A stretch of DNA of 64,000 nt from NCBI GenBank assembly GCA_025024175.1, contig QCXZ01000001.1, positions 36,636,942 through 36,700,941 of the forward strand, written 5' to 3'. Positions 34,686 through 46,800 of this stretch are shown one piece after another. The translations under genes were made by a program, and so were the position numbers. Within the stretch, counting starts at the first letter, position 1; each line of letters opens with the position of its first letter. Under the pieces are notes generated by a model. It was not told the DNA's origin, did not search any database, and was given only the letters and a program-made list of their open reading frames with translations. This DNA is from Rhyzopertha dominica. Its lineage: Eukaryota > Arthropoda > Insecta > Coleoptera > Bostrichidae.

Positions 34686-34809
34686 ATGATATTAATTGCA
34701 TACTTGTTTTAATAAGGAACAACACAAACAAGGTTTGATATTTAGTATTATAAAATTTTGCTGATTGTGTACGTTTACACTGGCAAGATGTAATAGGTAA
34801 CTTCAGGTG

Positions 34810-37800
34810 TTAGACTTGTGTAACTTCTCCATCATGTTGCAATATCCACTGAGCAGCTTTGGTTACATCCCAAGAGGTTGCCTCTAATGCAGCATTACAT
34901 GTTTGGAGATCAGCTCCAGCAACGACTTTTTGCAGTCTGGCAATTTTAATGGCTTTCATCACATCCCAGTCAGCATGTTCAAGTGCATGTAAACATTGTT
35001 CATTTGTTATCTGAAATGAAATAGTGAAATTAAGAAAATAAGATAAACTTCACACCAGTCAACTGCACAAATGCATATTGTGAATAAATAGTGTGTACGC
35101 TAGACTGATTTTTTAATTTTAATGAATATTTTAGAAGTTTTTAGACGCACTTGGACCTGAGAAATTCACTAGAAGTAATTTTCTTAATAATAATAATATG
35201 GTTTATTTACTTCCCCTTGTACATGGTACAACCCTAACTTAAACATTAGACCTAATTAAAAAACTAAATAAACAGTATGTATGTCCGCAAGAGCATAGCT
35301 TGTATATGAATTTTTATAATATACACTGTGGACCTTAAATTAATCACCGTGGAACCCCTGAGCAGAAAGAGACTGTAAAACTATCAAAAGCACTAATAAT
35401 TGGTCAAAACCATAATATTTCAACTTGGCATAAAGCAAGTCATGGCCTGTAGTATCAAAAGCTTTAGAAGAGTCCAGCAGGACGAAAATGCTGCAGCAGC
35501 CCTCATCTTATGCTCTCGGGAAATCATCAGTTACAAAACCAATGTGCTAGATCCACTATGATGTGAACAGAAATTATATTGAACATCAGGAATAATTTTG
35601 TAAATAGTGATAAAACTATGTATCTATGTGTCTGTTTTTTGAGGCAATCGGCAATGCTTTAGCCTTTTCCATAGAGTGGAAAGTAAGCCTTTTTAAAACA
35701 ATAATTAATAATACATAATAGATAAACATCAATGTAAAGGCTGCATAACTGTAACATTTTTATTAGTGAAATACAAAGCCACAAATACTACAAACAGCAC
35801 CAAGCGTAGTTCCTCCAACGTGATCATTTTAATGGGAAGGCGATGCATGTGATTTGAAAAGGAATTACTATTGTAATACTGAATTTTAAGGTCAGAATTA
35901 TTATTTATTTCTTGGAAGAACTGAGCGAAGTATGCATTGATGTCCTCAATATTTGATAGATTTTGAGGAAAATCAATACAATACAATAATGAATATTATG
36001 TCCAATTCCTATGGTTTTTTCTGACGTCCTCAATGGTTTCAAAAACCTAATACATACACATACAAAGCAATACATCTAGCTCCACTGCCATAAATTCTGC
36101 TTACATATTTATAAAGTAACGTTCATTTGAAAAATGTTNAAAATCAAGCACTTTAAATGAGTANCTTAAATGGATGTGATGCATAAAATAGTACAATTGT
36201 GCCTTTTATTATTATATTAATCCTGAAAACACCATTGTTGAAATTGACAAATACAACAAGTGATGTCACAGGACTAAGCGTGGAGGAAATGAGGAATTTT
36301 CCTGTTTAAAAATAATGTTAATTTTTGATGCAATTACATCAAATAAAATGTTCAAAGTATGTGATATGCATTTAAGGTTATATTCACTTGCTCTTCATGA
36401 TACTTTCAAAGCATTTTAAAATTCCTAATCATAGATAGTCATTCATTATTTATCACATAAAAATTCTCAATAAACCACAGCATAGGCATTTACTTCTTAC
36501 AGTAGTGACAAGCAATAAAATTGGTTGCCAGACATTAATGCCCAAGTGTAATTTTTGTACTACCCCCAAAATGGACGCTCCCAGCAGACTGATCAGTTAT
36601 TTTCTTTGTCAACCTGTCAACTTACTTGTTTATATTTAAAAAATTTAAATAAAAATGATAGTGAAGGGTGGGTTTGTTTGTGTATATTTATTAATTTTTC
36701 CAAAAGCAAGCATTTTGTTGGATTTGTTTGTTTAGATTTTTTAACACAATGACTTGGCTTTTCTTTGTGACTGAGCAGTTTTAGGAGAGAAGCACCCACT
36801 CACGTTATATAAAAATTATAAAAGTGTGCTTTTTATGATTGCGATTTTGCAAATGATTTATGAAACACTCCAAACTACAGCAATTACAGAAAGAACTATT
36901 CTCTAACAACCTCAAATTATTTCTTTTATTTTTTTTATTCAAGTAGAAAAGCTTTTGAATTTCATATGTTTGTAAGTACTAGCCCCAAAATGGCAGATGT
37001 TTTCAAGTTTATAACAATCACTCAGGAATTTCCGATGTTGCTACTGTATAAGAAGCAAATATTGAACCTATGCTTAGACTTAAACCCAGCCTGTTTCAGC
37101 ACTTAGCATTAAAAAAAAGCAATTCTTAATAAATGACTATCAATAGCAGTAGGAAAGTAAAATAATCTACTTACATCTTTCCCTAGCACTTTGGACATAA
37201 TTCTGACTTCATCAGAATCATTACCACGTGCCCTTGAACTCGGCTTCGTATTGGCAAACTTTAAAAGATCTTCGCAGCTTACATGATGACTCTGCGGCTT
37301 TATATCAATTTCATCTGAATTTGTGCTGCTTCGTTTGTCAAATGCTCCATCAATACAGTCCTGTTCCTGCGGGATTTCATCCAACGCATCCAAGCTGGAC
37401 TCAATTTGAGCCTCAAAATGTAGTGACTCTGTATCAAAATCTCCCCCAGAGATATAATGATTGTTATTGGCAGTATCATTTGCGTATGTTGGTTCTGGGG
37501 GTTGTGAAAGTGGTGGGGGTGAAGGAATAGTTACTTTCTCTAATGTACGCTGAAGACTAGTGGAAGCTGGTAATATAAGGGGATGTTTACGAGTATGACG
37601 GGGTTTGATAGCAAGAAGGACTTTATTACGATCTCTGGGTGGAAGTGGTATGGGATTTTCTTCTTTGTTGGATGTTTCCACGTCTGTACCTTCAGAATTC
37701 CGTCCAATGTGCATAGCATCTAAACTGCAATCTAAGACCAAAAAATTGATTACAAATCAAACATCTAACATACAGTGTCTGCAACTATTACAGCTAGTAT

Positions 37801-40800
37801 GTAGATATCTAGTGTAATGCTGTAAATTAATATAAAATATACTTACAGACGAATTTATACCAGTTGAAATAAGTGTCTAGTGTAAGCGCAACTTTACAGT
37901 TCCTGTATAAACAGCTCTAAATGTGGTATGTAAGGTTAGCAATTTAATGCAAGAAACTGCCACTTCCTAAATAAATGTGGATATTTCCACAAATACTGGT
38001 GTGGCAAAGTTCTGAGTGTTGAATAGAATTGCCAGCTTTTAAATTTCCAGCACTAGGGTAAAATAAGGTACTATATTGGTAGCTCCCAAAGTACAGTTCA
38101 ACTATTCAAAGATGATTGGCTGATTTTTTGACTAAATTAAAGAAAATAACAAATATTGTGTCAGTTACGAGGGTGAATGCTTTCAGCGTCCATAATATAA
38201 TAAGATAATATTTTGTCGGATAGATCGCTGTCTCTTGAAAAACACTGACAAAAAATTAATAGTCTGACGTTTCAATTACAACTGTAATCTTTGTCAAAGA
38301 CGCAGAACCTCAAAATTTGCCTGACACAAGTTCAAACAAATTTTTGAAAGTAAATAAACAAATCACCAAGGAAGCGAGACGTCATAGAAACAACGTGCCA
38401 ACCTGATAAAAAAGGAACCTAACGATGAAAAAGGAACTACCTACCTACTAGATATACACGAACTACTTGATAAAAGATAACTACAAAATAGCCTTCCAAA
38501 TGTCACCTAACTCATAATTTCCATAATCCCTATTAAAATTATTAGTATTCCTACAAATTTCTATAGCTTCTTTTATTAGACGTTTGTGATAATATTTTTC
38601 TCTATGTAAAATTTTTGTTTTATCAAAATCAATCATGTGTCTAGTCAAATATGAGTGTTCAGCTACGGAAGATTTATCTATCTGTTGCAACCTAGTAGCA
38701 CGTATGTGTTCTTTCAAACGCGTACCTACTTTTCTTTTTGTTTGACCTATGTAACACTTTCCGCAAGAACAAGTAATTTTGTAAACACCTTCACTCTCTA
38801 AATGTACTTTATCTTTAGTAGAATTTAAAATTTTATCTAAATTATTATATGTACTATCAACAATAAAATTTTAAATTCTACTAAAGATAAAGTACATTTA
38901 GAGAGTGAAGGTGTTTACAAAATTACTTGTTCTTGCGGAAAGTGTTACATAGGTCAAACAAAAAGAAAAGTAGGTACGCGTTTGAAAGAACACATACGTG
39001 CTACTAGGTTGCAACAGATAGATAAATCTTCCGTAGCTGAACACTCATATTTGACTAGACACATGATTGATTTTGATAAAACAAAAATTTTACATAGAGA
39101 AAAATATTATCACAAACGTCTAATAAAAGAAGCTATAGAAATTTGTAGGAATACTAATAATTTTAATAGGGATTATGGAAATTATGAGTTAGGTGACATT
39201 TGGAAGGCTATTTTGTAGTTATCTTTTATCAAGTAGTTCGTGTATATCTAGTAGGTAGGTAGTTCCTTTTTCATCGTTAGGTTCCTTTTTTATCAGGTTG
39301 GCACGTTGTTTCTATGACGTCTCGCTTCCTTGGTGATTTGTTTATTTACTTTCAAAAATTTGTTTGAACTTGTGTCAGGCAAATTTTGAGGTTCTGCGTC
39401 TTTGACAAAGATTACAGTTGTAATTGAAACGTCAGACTATTAATTTTTTGTCAGTGTTTTTCAAGAGACAGCGATCTATCCGACAAAATATTATCTTATT
39501 GTGTCAGTTAGATAATTATTCCATAAATTTTACTGTAATATTACTAAATACTTTACTATTCCGATATGGGAAACTTCAGTAAATTCATGGCAACATTTTA
39601 TCAGTGCCTCTGTTGGCTTGATATGACACTTTTACAACTGTCAGCTAGAAAATATGAGTTTCATTGTTATTGTTAACCTGACTGAAGTCAGATAAGTTTA
39701 CTGTATGTTGGGAATGGAACGAAAACGCCTCACCAAGGAAGATATAGTGTGTTAGATATCTACCACTTACTTGAAAGACATATTATTACTGCTCCTAATG
39801 CCATTATTGCGTTTTATTTTACTTTCTTGTCTTTGTCTTTATCGTCTAAAATTCCGTTTAAAGTGATCCATGTGAACACTAGTTCCATACTAAACTGCTC
39901 TGATGGTGTTTCAGCGCTATTGCCCACATTGGAATAGTAAAGTATTTGATATTACTGTCCAGAAGAGACATTTAGCATAAACAACTTATGTTATCTGTAC
40001 CTGATTGAAACAATAGTTAAAACAATTTTAAAACTGTAATACTTAACAATAATGTAAAGAGAAAGAAAAGAAAAGGGTGAAAATCAACAGCTGTTGCAAA
40101 TTTTTTAAATTTACCTAAATAAAATATATGGATATAATTCTGAATTTTAATTATCAGTTTTAAAAGAACTTAATGAAATAAATGTATATAATTAAAAACT
40201 GACAAATACCTTTAAGTTACCGAATAAACAACTGTTTATTTCCATTTTTTTAATATAGAACGTATCGACCTTTATTTTTAATAAAGGATATTACTATTAA
40301 ATGTTATTTAAGCCAATAATCAATTATTCTAATACCACATGTACTTATAAATAATTGGTTAACCTATTACCAATTATTTTTCAATAATCTGCCATCCCCA
40401 CTTCTTTTTGACCAGGTTACGGTCTTGAAGAGACCCTTGCATCAAACGGGTTCATAATGTATGCTGTTAACAATTACCTGATAAAACAACATTACAGAGT
40501 AACTATTATCAAAGAGATTAAATAATCAATTACCATTTTGTTATTGTAAAATAACAGTCAAATGCATTGAGTACTGCAGAAATGTACAGTCGATTGCAGA
40601 ATTAATGAAATTGCCCCATTACTCGAAGGCGTTCCGACTCGGGGGGTGCAAGGGGTGCAACGCACACTGCCGCCGACAAGTAGGGGTGGCAAAAGCATTA
40701 AAAACATCGTTTCAAAGTGTAGTTACAAGTGACTATGTCTCAGTGAAGACTAGATTATCTACAAAAATATTCTGATTACGTAGTCGTCTAGAGGGTGTCA

Positions 40801-43800
40801 TGTACTAAAATGGACCGTATTGCAAGGGTTGGTTGTTTGGGTCAAAATATGGCAATTTACCAAAATTTATCTTAGCCAAATTTTGTTTCGTTAAAAAATT
40901 GTAGCACTTTAAAAATCCTTTTTTTATTTCAACTTTTAAAAATAGTTGGGGTAATTGAAATATTTTTGTCTTTGGATCCTAGGGGTTTTCGATAATGCCA
41001 ATTATGAAAATGTAATCCATTTTGCGTTAAATCCAGAAGGCGCCCTACACTATATTTTTTAATTAGTAAATGTCAGTCAGAGCTGTTTAGTTTTTTCGAT
41101 AGATCATTATAAACAAAATTTTAAATGAGCTTAGTCCCACATTTCTTAATTCTGCGGGGAGTAAGTTGTAGATCATCCATATTTTGTACGAAAAGCTGCA
41201 AATAAAAACTTGATAATTATGCTTTGGCACAGTAATAGTAATAATCTGCCCTAAATATGATTTTCTTTGAAAGACATGGAAGACATTTATTTTAAGTTAT
41301 TTTATGGAACACACAAGAAGTATGTAAGTATTGCCTTAATTCCATATTTATCCATGGGATTGCATCCAATTAAAAAGTAATTCTTTGCCGACACTTTATT
41401 AGAAAAATAATCCTCACACAACAGTTTTGTACTAGCTGTACTCTATGCTAGGTAGTATATTCTATATGTAAAAAAATTTCTAATGCTGAATGAAGTTTCA
41501 AGGTTTGCAAATGTTTTGTCGAATGCAGCTATTTGCATGTTCAATAAAACACAACTTATAAACAATTACAAGTTCCAAGCTTTTACACAAATAATGGTAC
41601 AATGTATAACTGAATGTTCTGCCAACCAGAATCATTTTTTATTTTTTAGGATTCACAAGCAAAGCATGGGATTTGGCAGAATTGCAAAAAGTGGTCAAAT
41701 CTGAGTTTATATGTTCTATTGCAGTGCCAAGCTCCTTCTCTAAAAAAGAGTAGTGTAACTGACTATCATTAGCATAAGAGTGCAAGCTGCAAAATTTTAT
41801 ACTTTTGGTTATCACAGATGTGTATATCGTAAACAATATAGGTCACAGTCCCAGTCTTGAGGGCACCACAAGCCCCTAAACAGATTGATTACCATTTAAA
41901 TTAACAGACTGAAGTATATTAGAAAAATAATCTTTAAATAATTGTAAAGCTGATTACGAGGGTGAATGCTTTCAGCGATCTATCCGACAAAATATTATCT
42001 TATTGTAAAGCTGATTGCCCAATATCAATATATTCCAAAATAGCGAAAAGAAACTTATGATAAATAAGCATATTGAATGCTTCTGAAAAGTCTTGTAGTT
42101 CCAAAAGCACTAATCTGTTATCAACAAGAGCTGTGTTTAATAAAGTAGTAGTGCAGCTGTATTTTTTTTTCAAAATCCATTTTAATGTGGCAGTACAGGG
42201 TGTCCCATTTTCGTTATAATTGTAGAGTATCTCGGTAACTATTAATGCTAGAGGGTTGTGGTTTCGGCATTACTCTAGTACTTTTTTGTTGAGAGTTGAG
42301 CTGTACCATCGCCATTTTTTGTATCGTCTTTTGTTTTAAAGCTATAGCCACCTTATGAATAATGTAACAATTCTTCAGCTCTCGATATCTCTTCTTTTCT
42401 ATTTTTCAGATTAAAATATGTATACTTTGTTAGGTTTATTTTTACTAATTTTGGAGTTATACAATTTTTTTTTGAAATTTAATCAGATTTTACATTTACA
42501 TCCAGGAATAATGGAATAAGATAACAAACAATATAATTTAAATTAAAAAATTAAAATTTTAATCCATTAAAAATATATGCATATTTTAATACATACATAA
42601 CATTCTTAAGAGCACTCACACAGTTTTTTTTATCGGTAATCTAGCAGGCCATCTAAATAATAAAAATGATTGTTCATTTGGAGATAAGTACCTAAGCATT
42701 GTTTATTGTCAATTATTTACATCCATTTTGACAAAAAACGTAAAATCTCACTAAATTATTACAAAAAATTGAATAATACCAAAATTAGTAACACTAAACC
42801 TAACAATGTATACATTTTCTTAATCAGAAAAAATAGGTCTTTTCAACCTATGGCTGCTATTTAAAAAAATGCAAGTTTGTGCTATACTTTTAAAATTTGA
42901 CCCTCTAAACAAAATTCAGAGTATGCCACTGGATTTAGAATAAAAACATCTATGAGAGATATGTCTCTACAGTTTTTTTGGATCTACAAAGATAATCGAG
43001 AAATTAAGAACTAAAGAAATGTTAAATTATTCAAAAGTTGGCTATGGCTTTAAAACAAAAGACGATACAATAATGGCAATGGTACAGCTCAACTCACAAC
43101 AAAACAACAAAATGTTGAAAGCACAGCGCTCTAGCATTAATAGTTACCGAGATACCCTACAATTACAACAAAAATGGGACACCCTGTACATTACGCTTTT
43201 CTAAATAAACAGTTGCTCTGCAGTAACTTTTCACATACTTACTTCCTTTTTGTTTAAACTACATTGTCAAGAATAATAATGTTTTAGCAAAAAAAATCAC
43301 CAATATAAAATTTTATCTAAAACAATAATTTAAACAGTTTTCTAATGAGATAACATGATTATTAGTAAATTTAAAACATAAAATCAAGCTTATTTCTTAG
43401 CATGTATATTGATTATTTTAAATAAAATTTTAATCAACTGGTACACCACAATAATTAATAATGAACAATTTTCATACCTTCTATTTGATTTAAACACACC
43501 TGACTTGCTTATTTCCGAGCTGTCTGGAATTGATCGTCGGTCTGCTGCTTTACTATGAGAAGCGGATGGAATAGTTGCCGTTCGACTTCTAGTCTTCAAT
43601 ACTGGCAAATGTCCTGACCTCAGCATACGCAATGGATTGTCACCATGCATGAGCTGATAATACAGATAAGTCACTGATTTCCACTTGCTAGCTAATATAC
43701 TTACTTGTGTAATATCTGGAGATGGATTTTCCACCAGGCCTTGGTAGGCCATTTGGGCTTCTTCAGTTACCTTAGACTGCAAAGGTAAAAAGGGAGAAAA

Positions 43801-46800
43801 GGATTGAAAAAATTAAGAACTAAATTAAAGTGGATTAAAACAAATTAAATAACAAAAAAAATGGGTTTTTTCCAGAGAGCTATTAGCCTAATAAAGGTTA
43901 AATTGTTATTTTTAAGGCTTTATATAGACAAAGGATGTAGTAATTCACTATGTTTTCTTAATAATAAAAATTCACAGCAATAGGATGGAGAATGAATTTA
44001 CATTTCTGCAGCGACCTACTTTATCCATTCTTTTCTTTACATTACATTCTTTACTATTATTTTGCAAAGAATTACTATTTCTGAATATCTTTTTGTACAT
44101 ACTTCAGAATTTTTGTTTTGTTACGATAACAAATTTAATGCAACCCACTCTATTCAAAGCATTTTAACTGAATATGTGTATGTCTTCAGTAGTAGTATAA
44201 GCTGCTTCCAAATTATTATCGAATCTCTCAGTAAGTTGTATTCTTATCTGGCAGTGTACAGCTTTTTTATATATGGTATCAAGAATTGTANGTGAGGCGT
44301 GATACATTGGCAAATTAGCAAAATAGATTTAATAAAGAAGAAATTTCCTTTAGAAATCATGGTACTATCAGTACTATCTAGGAAATTCAAATAGCAATTN
44401 CTAGTACAAAAATTTTTNCTTTACTCAGACAGTCAATGAATTCCTCAATATAATAAAATTTAAGTTGTTTAGTTTTTTACTTAATCCTAACATTATGTTT
44501 TTCATACTGATATGGATAGTATGTTATGCAGATTCATAACGAATAATAAAATTTTAAGAAAATTTTTTGAAACTTTGATGTATACAATATATCATTATTT
44601 GTTTTATGATAATATTGTAATTTACACAATGTTTTGGTTCATCAAAGTAAAAAATTTTGTAGTAGAAGCCAATCTTACAATACTGTCATCCTTGTTATTT
44701 CCTTAAGCTGCTAGTTATGTTTTATATTTCATTTATTGGAAATTTTAGATTTCTATTTTGGTTGAAATTTTTGTGAAAAAAGACTATATATGTATATAAT
44801 GAACTCTAAATTGTCATGGCTTGGTTACAATTAGATTAGGTTTATCAGCTTTGTGTCGAAAAATTTCTTCTTCATTTTTAATTTGCAAGTATTCCTACAC
44901 CAACACCTATAATATTAATGGCAGTGACAACCCACAGACATCTTATCTTGAAGCTAGATGGCTAAGTTTTATGGCATGCATGAGAAAATTTTGTGACGAC
45001 CAGTAAGTCACCATGTTGGTAGTTTGCAAGGCAGTGAGTCTGCACAGTAACTCGCAAGTATGACAGTAAATGGTGATTGGAGAGATGTGCGGCAGGCCCT
45101 GTTGTTTGTTGTGATGTAGCCATGACGTTCCCATATAATCTTTATTGTGCATGCTTCTGGCCCTACATGCTTGAGGGTTATTTATCACCAAATCTTCTCA
45201 TTGCTTTAAACTTCTATCTAACTTGTATTTCTGTGGGACAATCTCACTCTAACAGGGGATTGGTATGGTTGGTACCATTAAGCCACAAAATATTTTATTT
45301 TAGGTAGTTGGTATCTTGAGTCTTGGCAAGGAAAGCACACTTACACAATCACGTCATGCTTTATAGTGTGTATTTGGTCTGTTCAAACTAATGTTGTCAG
45401 TTTTCCTTTAATTTTAAGATGTTACTATTATTTCTTCCCTATCATGTGTTAATATTAGCTGCTAAAGTCAATATTAATACAGAACACTAATAGTGCTAAT
45501 AGCAAAATATGATTTTTGCACTTAATTTATTCATCTTATTTGATATGTAGAAATAATATTTAATTTTCCTGTAATTGAATTTTTTTATGAATGAACCAAG
45601 TTTGGAAATTGAGCTCATTGCGGAATAATGAAGTAACTAAATAAATAAATAATATAGATACAATATGACTTACAAATGCCTCAATTGTTTAAAATAAAAT
45701 ACCTAGAATACTTTGTAAGGTGTATTATAAATGTGAATTTTTTTTGAAACATTAACACGAATCAAAAATGTAAGTAAAAATCAATTTAAATTAAAATACT
45801 TCGTCAAGTTTTAGTTATAAATACTTCTTTTTAAATAAAAGGCTGGCATTGATAATAAAAAATTAAAAAAAGTAAAAATTTAATGAAAAAAAACAGTTTT
45901 TTGTAAATCAAAAAATTTTGGCCGGGGCTTAGTTTTAATTTTTGTAATTCGCTGTATTCACTATTTGAGTAAAAAAATTATCCATAAGGTGGTTATACTA
46001 AAATGCAAAACTACATCAAATTTCATCCAAATATGATAACTTAGAAATAGCACTTTTACCTTGTTTTCTCACATTTTAAGTAAAATAAAAAAATTTCGGC
46101 ACCATTTGGCAACATCCAATCGATCATAAATTTGTAACATAAAAGTTTCTTAGATAGTGGTAAAAACTAAGGGGTAGGACGGTCAAAATTTTAAAGTTGA
46201 AAATTAAGGACCACCCTAATGTACCATATATGTAATTGACTGCATGGATAAATGACTGGTATAAAAAGTTTAGCTTGTCTTTTATAATGAGTCACATAAT
46301 AATTGATTGCAGTAAAAATTTGCTAGTACCAATCAAGCCGTTATACATTTGTTTTTTAATGATAGGATGATTACCTGTAGGGTTAATTTAATATAAATTT
46401 CTCTATAAGCTAGAATCTGATGATGAATCTAAGTGTCTTGCAACACGAGCAGCAGAAGTAGGTGATAACCCACTCAGAACTGTGCTACTTGGAGGTGGAG
46501 ATTTGCCAAACAATTTTCCACTCACTTGTTCAGGCTTTAAAAAGTTACCACGGTTTCGCCTTCCTACATCAGAACGTATACTGCTATTTGAAATGGACAA
46601 TCTTTTACGTCGACGCCAATCTATATCTGCCGACCCAAAACTCATGCATTCACTTTCACTAGAGCTTGATTCTTCATAAGCTTTTGGGTTGTAGGATTGA
46701 CGTCGTCTGTTTCTATCGCGAATACTTCTACCACTCCTTTTTGGGACAATGTCTTGATTATCTGAGAGGCTAAAAGTACGCTGTCTAGGAAAGTTATAAA

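Larger units (their letters stand above)
38154..39510. mobile_element. Head-to-head Penelope-like palindrome with flanking direct repeat
   Basis: Arms 38199-38836 and 38863-39500 are both 638 bp, and I see no difference in the stretches compared. They are separated by a 26-bp spacer. Each carries the same GIY-YIG fragment. TATTGTGTCAGTTA occurs at 38154-38167 and 39497-39510, a likely 10-14-bp target duplication. Between the left duplication and the palindrome is a 31-bp unique stretch (CGAGGGTGAATGCTTTCAGC...) that also begins the small relic at 41956. It lies in the Ack intron 37725-43477. Confidence 0.85.

Noticed and set aside
37228..37530. Plus-strand 100-codon frame
   Set aside because: It is antisense to Ack exon 37724-37175, which has proper splice sites and family similarity.
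46462..46679. Plus-strand frames of about 65 codons
   Set aside because: They are antisense to the Ack serine-rich exon.
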